41,773 nucleotides of DNA from Firmicutes bacterium CAG:194 (GTDB lineage: Bacteria > Bacillota > Clostridia > Lachnospirales > Lachnospiraceae). The number at the start of each line of letters is the position of its first letter. The stretch's first letter is position 1. The stretch spans positions 1 to 41,773 of the forward strand of contig HF995220.1 of the NCBI GenBank assembly GCA_000432915.1, in the 5' to 3' direction. Of this stretch, positions 7,782 through 15,687 are shown piece by piece. The notes beneath the pieces are model-generated. The model ran no database searches. It was given only the letters and a program-made list of their open reading frames with translations, and was not told where the DNA came from. Made by a program: the position numbers and the translations under genes.

Positions 7782-9182
7782 TTATTTACCCATACAGAAT
7801 TTTGAAAAGATTTCCTGTACCAAATCATCTTCTACTTCTTCTCCTATAATACTGCCAAGAGAAGCATATGCATTCATCAGATCAATACTGTAAAAATCTT
7901 CCGGCATTTCGTCTTCCAGACTTTGCTTTACCAGACAAAGTGATTCCTTCGCATCTACCAGTGCTCTCTCCTGTCGCACATTTGTAATAAGAACTTCATC
8001 ATTAAATGAAATCTCACCTGTAAAAAACATATCTCTGATTTGTTCTTCAAATTCTCTCAATCCTGTTTTTTCTTTTGTTGAAGTAGATATGATCCTGCAC
8101 TGATCCATATCATTTCCAATAATATCTGCAATCTTATTTCTCATAAGTTGCTCATAGACAACTGTTTCCATATCGGATTTATTTAACAGCACAATTACTT
8201 TTTTACCGGAAAGCATTTCTATAATAGACTGATCTGATTCATCCAATGGTACGGAGGCATCGACTACATATACGACAAGATCCGCTTTTTCGATACATTC
8301 CTTTGCTTTTCCGACACCAATCTTTTCTACCACATCATTTGTTTCATGAATTCCCGCAGTATCGATCAGATTCAAAGAAATACCACCAAGCTTCATGGAT
8401 TCCTGTATGATATCTCTTGTTGTACCGGCAATATCTGTAACGATTGCTTTTTCTTCTCCAAGCATGCGATTGAGCAGAGAAGATTTTCCGGCGTTTGGTT
8501 TGCCAACGATAACTGTATCGATTCCCTCTTTTATGAGTTTACCGTTTTCTGCATTTTTGATCAGCTCTTCTATCTCAATTAAAACAGCATCTACAACCTG
8601 CATTAATCTTTCCGTATATCCATCCAGGCTGATATGTTCCGGATCATCGATAGCAGATTCTATAAATGCTATTTCATAAATTATTTTCTTTCTTAATTTT
8701 ACAACTTCATCATAAATCTTTCCCTGTAACTGATTTTCGGAAGCCTTCAATGCATAATCACTTTTTGCCTCGATCAGATCCATAATAGCTTCTGCTTTCG
8801 TCAGATCAATTCTACCATTTAAGAAAGCACGCTTTGTAAATTCACCCGGCTCTGCAATTCTTGCTCCATGGGAAAGAACAGTTTTCAAAATCTTATTTGT
8901 TACAAGGACACCACCATGGCAGTTAATTTCCACAACATCTTCCGCAGTATAACTCTTTGGTGCTTTCATGACAGAAACCATAACTTCATCGATCATTTCA
9001 TCCTGTTCCTGAATGAAACCATAATGGATCGTATGGGATGCCACGTTGTTCAAAATATGCTTTCCACCCTTTGTCACAAATATTTCATCCACTATCTGAA
9101 TTGCTTCACTACCGCTTACCCTTATTATGCTGATTCCTGCATTTGAAACCGCAGTCGCGATCGCCGCTATTGTATCTGTCAT
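7782..9182 (-). CDS. mnmE: tRNA modification GTPase MnmE (TrmE)
   Basis: MnmE is the GTPase half of the MnmEG complex that modifies wobble uridine in tRNAs. The 466 residues contain the N-terminal folate-binding domain (1 to about 120), a helical domain, and an inserted G domain with G1 GKPNAGKSS, the potassium-loop and switch region TDIAGTTRD, G3 DTAG and G4 NKSD. The C-terminal FCMGK keeps the catalytic cysteine of the CxGK signature. The start codon follows AAGGA at nine bases. The 310-bp region upstream, separating it from jag, carries three tandem ATCATGTAGATAA-like repeats and a run of hairpins. Confidence 0.97.
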   Translation of the reverse strand: MTDTIAAIATAVSNAGISIIRVSGSEAIQIVDEIFVTKGGKHILNNVASHTIHYGFIQEQDEMIDEVMVSVMKAPKSYTAEDVVEINCHGGVLVTNKILKTVLSHGARIAEPGEFTKRAFLNGRIDLTKAEAIMDLIEAKSDYALKASENQLQGKIYDEVVKLRKKIIYEIAFIESAIDDPEHISLDGYTERLMQVVDAVLIEIEELIKNAENGKLIKEGIDTVIVGKPNAGKSSLLNRMLGEEKAIVTDIAGTTRDIIQESMKLGGISLNLIDTAGIHETNDVVEKIGVGKAKECIEKADLVVYVVDASVPLDESDQSIIEMLSGKKVIVLLNKSDMETVVYEQLMRNKIADIIGNDMDQCRIISTSTKEKTGLREFEEQIRDMFFTGEISFNDEVLITNVRQERALVDAKESLCLVKQSLEDEMPEDFYSIDLMNAYASLGSIIGEEVEDDLVQEIFSKFCMGK

Positions 9183-9214
9183 GTTTGTTTTTCCTTTTAT
9201 TTATTTTATATACA

Positions 9215-9262
9215 TTATCTTACATGATGTATTTATCTACATGATAATTTATCTACATGATG
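9215..9262 (-). repeat. Three tandem short repeats upstream of mnmE
   Basis: TTATCTTACATGATG (9215), TTATCTACATGATAA (9233) and TTATCTACATGATG (9249) are near-identical units spaced 18 and 16 bp apart, ending about 33 bp before the mnmE start. The two upstream units share 13 identical bases, and the third differs by one inserted T. Such phased direct repeats look like a protein-binding array or a slippage product. No regulator can be named. Confidence 0.6.
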
Positions 9263-9268
9263 TCATAC

Positions 9269-9300
9269 GGATTGTTCCGTGCTTCGCACTCTCACAATCC
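9269..9300. repeat. Dispersed hairpin element, copy A
   Basis: On the minus strand this reads GGATTGT-GAGA-GTGC-GAA-GCAC-GGA-ACAATCC: a 7-bp outer stem, an asymmetric purine-rich internal loop (GAGA facing GGA), and a 4-bp inner stem capped by GAA. Thirty bases of it (9268-9297, minus) match 22454-22483 (plus) at 28 positions, and both differences are in the apical loop. It is therefore a dispersed repeat, not a one-off terminator. Confidence 0.8.
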
Positions 9301-9302
9301 TA

Positions 9303-9418
9303 CCCAATATTCGCATATCGTGAAGCTTACGCTTCCCTTTTATGCTCATATTGGGCGGGTCAATAAGTCATATAAACACTCCTGTGCAAGCACATCGTGT
9401 TTTATGACCTTTGACCCT
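9303..9418. other. Two further long imperfect hairpins in the mnmE-jag gap
   Basis: The first runs 9303-9355: CCCAATAT pairs with ATATTGGG, inside it GCATA with TATGC, and inside that GAAGC with GCTTC. The second runs 9357-9418: GGGTCA pairs with TGACCC, GTCATA with TATGAC (one-base slip), AACAC with GTGTT, and GTGC with GCAC. Together with copy A and the terminator they fill most of the 310-bp gap between mnmE and jag. No credible ORF is present; the overlapping plus-strand ORFs have no ribosome binding site. Confidence 0.65.
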
Positions 9419-9448
9419 GACATCAATTATTATATCCAAAACAAACAA

Positions 9449-9470
9449 AGACCACAATACTTGTGGTCCT
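9449..9470 (-). terminator. Terminator after jag
   Basis: On the minus strand a stem ACCACAA/TTGTGGT with a three-base loop is followed by TTTGTTTGTTTT. It begins about 23 bases after the jag stop codon and would end the rpmH-to-jag transcript. Confidence 0.65.
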
Positions 9471-9492
9471 TGTTATAAAACATCTTATTTGA

Positions 9493-10125
9493 TTATTTCT
9501 TTAATGTAACAACAACACGTCTAAAAGGTTCTTCTCCTTCGCTGTGTGTTGTAACATACTTGTCATTCTGCAGTGCTGAATGAATGATTCTTCTTTCGTA
9601 AGGATTCATTGGCTCAAGTGATACAGGTCTCTTTGTTCTCTTTACCTTAAATGCAATATTCTTTGCAAGGTTTTCAAGTGTTTCTTTTCTTCTCTGTCTA
9701 TAGTTTTCTGTATCAACTTTTACTCTGATGTATTCTTCCTGTCCTTTGTTTACAACAAGAGATACCAGATACTGCAGGGAATCAAGTGTCTGCCCTCTCT
9801 TACCGATCAGGATACCCATATCATCACCGGCAAGATCAATAGAAAGACTATTATCATCTTCATTATAATCTGCTGTGATCACAACTGTTAATTTCATAGA
9901 TGCAAACACATCATTTAAGAAATCTTTTGCTTTCTGATCCGGTTTTGCTTCTTCTTCTTTTACTCTGGCATTGATAATAGCAGGTTTTGCATTAAATCCC
10001 AGAAAACCGGAAGAACCTTCTTCTACAACTTCATACTCAAGCTTATCACTGGTAACCTCTAACTTCTGACATGCATCAATAATTGCATCATTAACTGTTT
10101 TACCGGAAAATTTTGTATATTCCAT
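9493..10125 (-). CDS. jag: Jag/KhpB RNA-binding protein
   Basis: The 210-residue protein has the Jag N-terminal domain (about 1-52, with SSGFLGFNAKPAIINARV), a KH-type domain with IGKRGQTLDSLQYLVSLVVN around residues 112-131, and a C-terminal R3H domain (RTKRPVSLEPMNPYERRIIH, residues about 166-185). Jag/KhpB acts with KhpA as an RNA chaperone in Gram-positive bacteria and affects cell elongation and division. The gene follows yidC by 12 bp in the conserved rpmH-rnpA-yidD-yidC-jag order, which links ribosome assembly and membrane insertion. A terminator follows it. Confidence 0.95.
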   Translation of the reverse strand: MEYTKFSGKTVNDAIIDACQKLEVTSDKLEYEVVEEGSSGFLGFNAKPAIINARVKEEEAKPDQKAKDFLNDVFASMKLTVVITADYNEDDNSLSIDLAGDDMGILIGKRGQTLDSLQYLVSLVVNKGQEEYIRVKVDTENYRQRRKETLENLAKNIAFKVKRTKRPVSLEPMNPYERRIIHSALQNDKYVTTHSEGEEPFRRVVVTLKK

Positions 10126-10137
10126 CAGACAAACCTC

Positions 10138-11424
10138 CTATTTATTATTCTGCTCCATATAATCATGCACCATATTCGCTTTTGCAGCGATACTACCCTC
10201 TTTTTTCGGAGCAGTCTTTGCTTTTTCAATGATCGCATCTTTTTCCTTCTGGCTGAGACCGGAAGTAGAGTTTAAATACTTTGTATTCATACGTGCTGAC
10301 TGATTCACAGTAGATTTGGCAACAGTATCTTTACTCTTCCGACGATTTTCTTCTTCTTTTTCCATATTTTTACGGATTACTTCATCAAAGTCGATCTTAT
10401 CAATATGTCTGTTGATCACAACCTGCTGAATACTACGTATTACCGCACCTGCTACCCAGTAAATACCCATACCGGTTGGAAGTGTGAAACAGAAAACAGC
10501 TGACATGATTGGCATCATCATATTCATGGATTTCATACTGGCTGCCATTGCATCTGCCTGCTCATTACCTGTACTTCCGTTATTTGTTGGCTGTGGCATC
10601 AATTTTACATTTAAAAACTGTGTAAGTGCTGCTAAAATCGGAATCATCAGAGCACCAACTACAAGCAGATAAGATCCTGACTGGAAAGCATCTTTAATAA
10701 TATAAGAAGGTGAATTTGCAATATTAAGTCCAAGGAAATTATTAAATCTGCTCAGTGTATCATATGTGTTTTGCACATCTGTTGCCAGAGACGGAAACTC
10801 TGTCTTCAGAGACATCCATTCTGCAGAAGAAGCTTTATTCAGAACATCAATAAAGGTATTCTTCATATAATCGCTTCCCGCAACAAAGGAACTGCTAGAA
10901 AACTGCTTTGCATACTGACTTGCATTTTTGAAAGTCTGTAAAAATGCAGAAGCACCGTCTGCTGTAACAAGCTTGTCTACCAATGTAGAAAAAACTGCCT
11001 TTACATTTGGTACATAAGCCGGAAAATTATAAATAACACGATAAAGAGCCCATAAAATAGGAAGCTGGATCACAAGCTGCAGACAACTTCCGGATGGAGA
11101 AACACCGTATTTCTTATAAACGGCTTTTGTTTCCTCATTCATTTTAATCATGGAATCATTATCTTTTTTATTTTTATACTTGCTCTGGATTGCCTGAAGC
11201 TCCGGATTCATTTTAGCAGAAAGCTTTGAGAATTTCTGTTGCTTTACCGTAAGAGGCATCATACATAAATATATAACAAGCGTAAAAATAATAATGGCGA
11301 GACCGATACTTGGAATACCGATCTTTTCTAAAACAGTAAAAATTCCATTCATTAAATAACCAAGTAACTGAGATACAGGTCCTATAATGAATGCATTACT
11401 TTTGGTTAATAAAATACCTGTCAA
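10138..11424 (-). CDS. yidC: YidC/Oxa1 membrane protein insertase
   Basis: YidC inserts and folds membrane proteins, alone or with SecYEG. The 428-residue product has hydrophobic segments near residues 38-58, the cytosolic hairpin region VKQQKFSKLSAKMNPELQAIQ with basic residues, then further membrane segments including LVIQLPILWALYRVIY, a segment near 250-270, and a C-terminal pair around MPIMSAVFCFTLPTGMGIYW. The C-terminal tail is charged and Lys-rich, as in ribosome-contacting forms. A longer extracytoplasmic loop lies at about 180-245. The start codon is TTG, supported by AGGAGGAG six bases upstream; no better ATG exists. No lipobox is seen at the N-terminus. Confidence 0.95.
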   Translation of the reverse strand: MTGILLTKSNAFIIGPVSQLLGYLMNGIFTVLEKIGIPSIGLAIIIFTLVIYLCMMPLTVKQQKFSKLSAKMNPELQAIQSKYKNKKDNDSMIKMNEETKAVYKKYGVSPSGSCLQLVIQLPILWALYRVIYNFPAYVPNVKAVFSTLVDKLVTADGASAFLQTFKNASQYAKQFSSSSFVAGSDYMKNTFIDVLNKASSAEWMSLKTEFPSLATDVQNTYDTLSRFNNFLGLNIANSPSYIIKDAFQSGSYLLVVGALMIPILAALTQFLNVKLMPQPTNNGSTGNEQADAMAASMKSMNMMMPIMSAVFCFTLPTGMGIYWVAGAVIRSIQQVVINRHIDKIDFDEVIRKNMEKEEENRRKSKDTVAKSTVNQSARMNTKYLNSTSGLSQKEKDAIIEKAKTAPKKEGSIAAKANMVHDYMEQNNK

Positions 11425-11463
11425 TATTAACTCCTCCTGAATTACCTAATGGTAACGAAATGA

Positions 11464-11673
11464 TCAGGGTACAGGATCATACCCGCCTTTTGAAAAAGGA
11501 TTACATCTTATGATCCGCCATAAAGCAAGAGCTCCACCCTTAAGTGCTCCGTATTTTTCAATTGCTTCCATGCCATATTCGGAACAGGAAGGAATATAAG
11601 GACACTTTGTGCTCTTCATTGGCGAAATATATTTTCTATAGAATTTAATGATAAAAAGAAATAATTTTTTCAT
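11464..11673 (-). CDS. yidD: Membrane protein insertion efficiency factor YidD
   Basis: YidD is a small protein that helps YidC-dependent insertion. The 69-residue form starting MKKLFLFIIKFYRKYISP has the family hallmarks CPYIPSCSEYGMEAIEKYGALKG (two conserved cysteines) and WRIIRCNPFSKGGYDPVP. The reading frame continues upstream to 11712, but those residues overlap the end of rnpA and the normal YidD length is about 70, so I start at 11673, one base past the rnpA stop. The GGAGAAG ribosome binding site lies rather far away (about 14 bases), suggesting coupling to rnpA translation. Confidence 0.94.
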   Translation of the reverse strand: MKKLFLFIIKFYRKYISPMKSTKCPYIPSCSEYGMEAIEKYGALKGGALALWRIIRCNPFSKGGYDPVP

Positions 11674-11674
11674 A

Positions 11675-12031
11675 TCAATTTCTAACTTCTCCATCTGCAT
11701 GTGAAATACCATGGAGTTTTACAAGATGTAAAAAAGCAGATTCCGCTTCCTTATAAGAAACGTCCTTTGCATTTGGTCGTGCAATGACTACTATGCTTAA
11801 ACCACTATTAAGCATATCTTCATGTAGTCTGTAAATTTCGCGGACAATTCTGCACAGGTGATGTCTAACGACACTATTGCCCACTTTCTTACTTACAGAT
11901 ATTCCAATATAATTTCTATCCTGATTGTTTTCTAATACATACATAATAAAATACTTATTGGCAAATGATCTGCCATTTCGATAGACATATTGAAAATCTC
12001 TGTTCTTTTTCAGCGATTCTGAAAATTTCAT
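11675..12031 (-). CDS. rnpA: Ribonuclease P protein component
   Basis: RnpA is the protein partner of the RNase P ribozyme that trims the 5' ends of tRNA precursors. The 118-residue length is normal. The N-terminus MKFSESLKKNRDFQYVYRNG and the core IGISVSKKVGNSVVRHHLCRIVRE match the family. The usual RNR motif (RNRIKR) is RHHLCR here, a variation that I have seen in style in related Clostridia. The ATG follows GAGGAAAG. The gene sits 42 bp after rpmH in the standard order. Confidence 0.95.
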   Translation of the reverse strand: MKFSESLKKNRDFQYVYRNGRSFANKYFIMYVLENNQDRNYIGISVSKKVGNSVVRHHLCRIVREIYRLHEDMLNSGLSIVVIARPNAKDVSYKEAESAFLHLVKLHGISHADGEVRN

Positions 12032-12073
12032 AAACTTTCCTCATGAGAGAAAAATAGGTCACATAAATGTGAC

Positions 12074-12208
12074 CTAAGCTGATAATCTCTTTCTTCCTTT
12101 AGCTCTTCTTGCAGCTAAAACTTTTCTTCCACCTGCAGAACTCATTCTTGCTCTAAAACCATGAACCTTAGATCTCTGTCTCTTCTTTGGCTGAAATGTC
12201 ATTTTCAT
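12074..12208 (-). CDS. rpmH: 50S ribosomal protein L34
   Basis: This 44-residue, very basic protein begins MKMTFQPKKRQRSKVHGF and ends RRAKGRKRLSA, a full match to bacterial L34, a component of the large ribosomal subunit. The start has an ideal AAGGAGGT site eight bases upstream. It opens the rpmH-rnpA-yidD-yidC-jag operon and is transcribed away from dnaA, the classic arrangement at bacterial origins. Confidence 0.97.
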   Translation of the reverse strand: MKMTFQPKKRQRSKVHGFRARMSSAGGRKVLAARRAKGRKRLSA

Positions 12209-12251
12209 CGATATACACCTCCTTTTTAACGATTAGAAAACATCATTAACG

Positions 12252-12280
12252 ATTATATAAGAAAGAAGAAACCTCGTCAA
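12252..12280 (-). promoter_or_regulatory. Strong promoter of the rpmH operon
   Basis: On the minus strand TTGACG is followed by a 17-base spacer and TATAAT: 5/6 and 6/6 matches to the vegetative consensus. The predicted start site lies about 36 bases before the L34 start codon. Confidence 0.85.
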
Positions 12281-12404
12281 GCCTTATAAATCATAAAAAA
12301 TTTTTTTTAATTTTTTCACTCTATATCTTGTCTTTTACCTTTCTTTCCACATACTATATCTAGTTTTTCACAAAATAAAAAAATTTTCACTTATTTACAT
12401 AAAT

Positions 12405-12520
12405 TTATACACAAAATGTGTATGGAATGTGGATAACTCTGTTTTCCCACACAATTATTTTTCATATTTTCCCATTTTATAAGGTTTTGAATGTTGATAA
12501 CTTCAAAAAAGTTTTCAACA
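12405..12520. other. oriC: oriC, upstream DnaA-box cluster
   Basis: The 434-bp gap between rpmH and dnaA holds one perfect DnaA box (TGTGGATAA, 12428-12436), two one-mismatch boxes (TTATACACA, 12405-12413; TGTTGATAA, 12492-12500) and weaker ones (TGTGTATGG, 12417; TTTTCAACA, 12512-12520). It is very AT-rich from 12290 to 12600. With the cluster after dnaA it suggests a bipartite origin as in Bacillus. No clear dnaA promoter was found; TATAGT at 12610 is a possible -10 with a badly spaced TTGAAT. Confidence 0.8.
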
Positions 12521-12642
12521 TTTTTACACCTAATTTACATAATTAAAATATTTTTCTAAAAATTTATTGGCTTTCCCTCTGATTTGAATTTTTTTTAAGT
12601 TTAGTTTAATATAGTAATACATTTAGGTAAGGAGAATCAATC

Positions 12643-13995
12643 ATGAATCAGATCGGTGAAAAATGGGAAGAAATCAAGCAGCATATCAAAACAGAATATG
12701 ATCTTTCTCCCGTATCATTTAATACATGGATCCAGCCACTGAAATTTCACGACGTAGATCACGATACGGTACAGATCGTCATTCCTTCTGATCAGGCACA
12801 TGCAGTCAGCTACATTTCTGCTAAATATAAAAATTATTTTCAGGTATCCATCTCTGAAATGTTCAATCATGAATATAACGTTTCCTTCTTATTAGAAAAG
12901 GACATTCATAATAAGAAAGAAAATGAAGAAGAAAATTATATTTACAATATCAACAGCTCGAAGGCCAACTTAAACCCTAAATATAATTTCGATACCTTTG
13001 TCGTAGGCAGTAACAATAAATTTGCCCATTCCGCAGCACTTGCTGTTGCAGAATCTCCGGGTGAAGTTTATAATCCTCTCTTTCTTTACGGAGGAGCCGG
13101 TCTTGGGAAAACACATTTGATGCATTCCATCGGACATTTTGTTTTGGAACACAATTCAGAAAAGAAAGTTCTTTATGTTAATTCCGAGCAGTTTACAAAT
13201 GAAGTAATTGAATCCATCCGTTCCGGTAATGCAGCTTCCATGACTAACCTGCGTGAAAAATACAGAACGATCGATGTTCTGCTTCTGGATGATGTGCAGT
13301 TTATTATAGGAAAGGAAAGTACACAGGAAGAATTTTTCCACACATTCAATGCGCTGCATACAGCAGGCAAACAAATCATTCTTTCCTCTGATAAACCACC
13401 AAAAGAAATGGAAACTTTAGATGAAAGATTCCGTTCCCGTTTTGAATGGGGACTCATTGCCGATATCCAGCCACCGGATTACGAAACAAGAATGGCAATC
13501 CTCAAGAAGAATATCGAAAATTATGATCAGGATATTGATGAAGAAATATTGAAATATATTGCAACTAATATTAAGTCAAATATCAGAGAACTGGAAGGCG
13601 CTCTTCGTAAAGTAATCGCTTCTTCCAGACTGAATAATACAGAATTATCTCTTTCTCTGGCAGAAGATGCCCTGAAGGATATCATTTATCCGGAAGCACC
13701 AAAGGAAATTACACCTGAACTGATCATGAATATCGTTGCGGAACATTTTAATATTTCTGCTTCCGATATTGCTTCTTCCAAAAGAAATTCGGAAATTGTC
13801 ATGCCAAGACAGATTTATATGTATCTTTGCAGAGAACTTATCGATATTCCTTATAAATCTATCGGTAAAACAATCGGTAATAAAGATCATACTACTGTTA
13901 TGCACGGTGTTGATAAAATAAAAAAAGAAATGGAAGGCAGTGAAGAACTTCGAAATAAAATAGATATCATTAAAAAGAAGATCAATCCTTCTTAA
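12643..13995 (+). CDS. dnaA: Chromosomal replication initiator DnaA
   Basis: DnaA is the AAA+ ATPase that binds DnaA boxes and opens the origin. The 450 residues contain domain I (1 to about 85), a short linker, the ATPase domain with Walker A GGAGLGKT (residues 150-157) and Walker B VLLLDDVQF, sensor I region ILSSDKPPKEM, and the C-terminal DNA-binding domain IV with the signature KDHTTVMHGVDKI near residues 418-430. The ATG follows AAGGAGA. DnaA boxes flank the gene on both sides, so autoregulation is likely. Confidence 0.98.
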   Translation: MNQIGEKWEEIKQHIKTEYDLSPVSFNTWIQPLKFHDVDHDTVQIVIPSDQAHAVSYISAKYKNYFQVSISEMFNHEYNVSFLLEKDIHNKKENEEENYIYNINSSKANLNPKYNFDTFVVGSNNKFAHSAALAVAESPGEVYNPLFLYGGAGLGKTHLMHSIGHFVLEHNSEKKVLYVNSEQFTNEVIESIRSGNAASMTNLREKYRTIDVLLLDDVQFIIGKESTQEEFFHTFNALHTAGKQIILSSDKPPKEMETLDERFRSRFEWGLIADIQPPDYETRMAILKKNIENYDQDIDEEILKYIATNIKSNIRELEGALRKVIASSRLNNTELSLSLAEDALKDIIYPEAPKEITPELIMNIVAEHFNISASDIASSKRNSEIVMPRQIYMYLCRELIDIPYKSIGKTIGNKDHTTVMHGVDKIKKEMEGSEELRNKIDIIKKKINPS

Positions 13996-14007
13996 TTCAC
14001 ATTTTTA

Positions 14008-14290
14008 TGTGGATAATGTGGGTAAATAAAGCTATATATAGTTGAAATGAAGTTGATAAGATGTGTTTAATTTATATTTTTCTTTTCTTTAACTGAAGAT
14101 CATCATATAAAAGAAAAGAAAAGTGTTGATAAATTTCCTTTTATCCCCTTAAAATTTAAAACAATATACAAACTTATCCATTCCATTTTTTCCTATAAAA
14201 TAGTATAATAGAAAGGGTTATCAACAAATCCACATCTATTAATATTAATATTATGAAATAATCTTATATTAAATATTATATGCAAATTTT
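14008..14290. other. oriC: oriC, downstream DnaA boxes and AT-rich unwinding region
   Basis: The 334-bp dnaA-dnaN gap has DnaA boxes TGTGGATAA (14008-14016, perfect), TGTGGGTAA (14017-14025, adjacent), AGTTGATAA (14051), TGTTGATAA (14124-14132), TTATCCATT (14174-14182) and TTATCAACA (14218-14226). The last is followed by about 55 bases almost free of G and C (14231-14285), a good DNA unwinding candidate. A TATAAT at 14204-14209 could be the -10 of dnaN, placing its start site inside the last DnaA box; its -35 is weak. Confidence 0.8.
14078..14122. repeat. 13-bp inverted repeat within oriC
   Basis: TTTTCTTTTCTTT (14078-14090) and AAAGAAAAGAAAA (14110-14122) are perfect inverted arms around a 19-base spacer. 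One arm is pure pyrimidine and the other pure purine. It lies between DnaA boxes and might serve as the dnaA terminator or as an origin structure. Confidence 0.6.
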
Positions 14291-14329
14291 TACTTTTTCC
14301 ACTTTTTGTTTTGAAGGAGTTTAAAGAAC

Positions 14330-15439
14330 ATGAAGATTATATGTAAAAAATCTAATTTATTAAACGGAGTACAGATTGTATCAAAGGCTGTATCCAATAA
14401 AACTACTATGCCTATTCTGGAATGTATATTAGTTGATGCAACAAAAGGTATCATTAAGCTGACTGCAAATGATATGGATCTTGGCATTGAAACGATCATT
14501 GAAGGTGATATAGCAGAAGGTGGTATTATTGCTATTGAAGCAAAGTTGTTTTTGGAAATGATACGTAAACTTCCTGATAATGATGTTATTATAGAAACAG
14601 ATGATAATATGAATACTTTCATCTCTTGTGAAAAAGCTCATTTCAATATTGTAGGTAAATCAGGAGAAGATTTTTCCTATCTGCCGGTGATAGAAAGAGA
14701 AAATCCTGTGATCATTTCACAGTTTACTTTAAAAGAGATCATCAGACAGACTATTTTCTCTATTGCAGATAATGACACGAATAAGCTGATGACAGGAGAA
14801 CTATTTGAAATCAAAGAGGATGTAATGAAGGTTGTATCTCTGGACGGACATCGTATTTCCATCCGTAATACATTCCTGAAAAATGCTTATGATTATAAAA
14901 AGGTGATCGTTCCTGGTAAGACTTTAAATGAAATCAGTAAAATCTTGTCAGGAGATGCGGATAAAGATGTCAGCATCTATTTTACAGATAAGCATATTAT
15001 ATTTGAATTTGATCAGACGATTGTTGTTTCCAGACTGATCGAGGGAGAGTATTTCAAAGTAGATCAGATGATTTCCTCTGATTATGAAACAAAAGTAAAG
15101 ATCAATAAGAAAGAGCTTTTAAACTGTATTGACAGAGCAACACTTATGGTAAAAGAAGGAGACAAGAAGCCGATCATTATTGATATCAATGATGATAGTA
15201 TGGAGCTTCGTATCAATTCTACAATCGGAAGTATGAATGAAAAAATAGATATCAGAAAAGAAGGAAAGGATCTGATGATAGGATTCAATCCTAAATTTAT
15301 GATTGATGCATTAAAGGTAATTGATGATGAAGAAATTGAAATGTTCATGGTAAATCCGAAAGCACCGTGTTTCATCAAGGATGAAAAGGATACATATCTG
15401 TATCTGATCCTTCCTGTTAATTTTAATGTCATCAAATGA
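14330..15439 (+). CDS. dnaN: DNA polymerase III beta subunit (sliding clamp)
   Basis: The beta clamp is a ring-shaped homodimer that tethers polymerase to DNA. The product is 369 residues, the usual size, and has the three-domain clamp pattern: MKIICKKSNLLNGVQIVSKAV at the N-terminus, TMPILECILVDA, then SLDGHRISIRN in domain two, and the conserved C-terminal ending LILPVNFN. The ATG follows GAAGGAG. It is second in the dnaA-dnaN-yaaA-recF-gyrB-gyrA series and may have its own promoter in the origin region. Confidence 0.97.
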   Translation: MKIICKKSNLLNGVQIVSKAVSNKTTMPILECILVDATKGIIKLTANDMDLGIETIIEGDIAEGGIIAIEAKLFLEMIRKLPDNDVIIETDDNMNTFISCEKAHFNIVGKSGEDFSYLPVIERENPVIISQFTLKEIIRQTIFSIADNDTNKLMTGELFEIKEDVMKVVSLDGHRISIRNTFLKNAYDYKKVIVPGKTLNEISKILSGDADKDVSIYFTDKHIIFEFDQTIVVSRLIEGEYFKVDQMISSDYETKVKINKKELLNCIDRATLMVKEGDKKPIIIDINDDSMELRINSTIGSMNEKIDIRKEGKDLMIGFNPKFMIDALKVIDDEEIEMFMVNPKAPCFIKDEKDTYLYLILPVNFNVIK

Positions 15440-15469
15440 TAGATTCAATAAAAAGAGAGAGATTCATAG

Positions 15470-15679
15470 ATGGAAGAATTAAAAATAAAAGATGAATTTA
15501 TAAAGCTTGGGCAGGCTTTAAAGCTTTCCGGGATTGCTGCCTCCGGTATTGATGCCAAGATCATGATACAGGACGGAGAAGTGAAATATAATGGAAAAAT
15601 TGAGCTGCAGAGAGGGAAGAAGGTATATCCGGGAGATACCTTTGAAGCAGCGGGAAAGCAATTTGTAGTAGTAAAGTAG
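15470..15679 (+). CDS. yaaA: S4-domain RNA-binding protein YaaA (RlbA type)
   Basis: This 69-residue protein is a stand-alone S4 domain: FIKLGQALKLSGIAASG near residues 11-27, the typical IQDGEVKYNGKIELQRGKKV block, then GDTFEAAGKQFVVVK. The same gene sits between dnaN and recF in Bacillus and many Clostridia, and has been linked to ribosome function. The start has a GAGAGAG-like site. It is 8 bp upstream of recF, so the two are co-transcribed. Confidence 0.93.
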   Translation: MEELKIKDEFIKLGQALKLSGIAASGIDAKIMIQDGEVKYNGKIELQRGKKVYPGDTFEAAGKQFVVVK

Positions 15680-15687
15680 GTTAAACT

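Noticed and set aside
9250..9478. CRISPR array or small protein genes in the mnmE-jag gap
   Set aside because: The repeats are not regularly spaced with unique spacers, and the two plus-strand ORFs have no ribosome binding site and simply run through hairpins.
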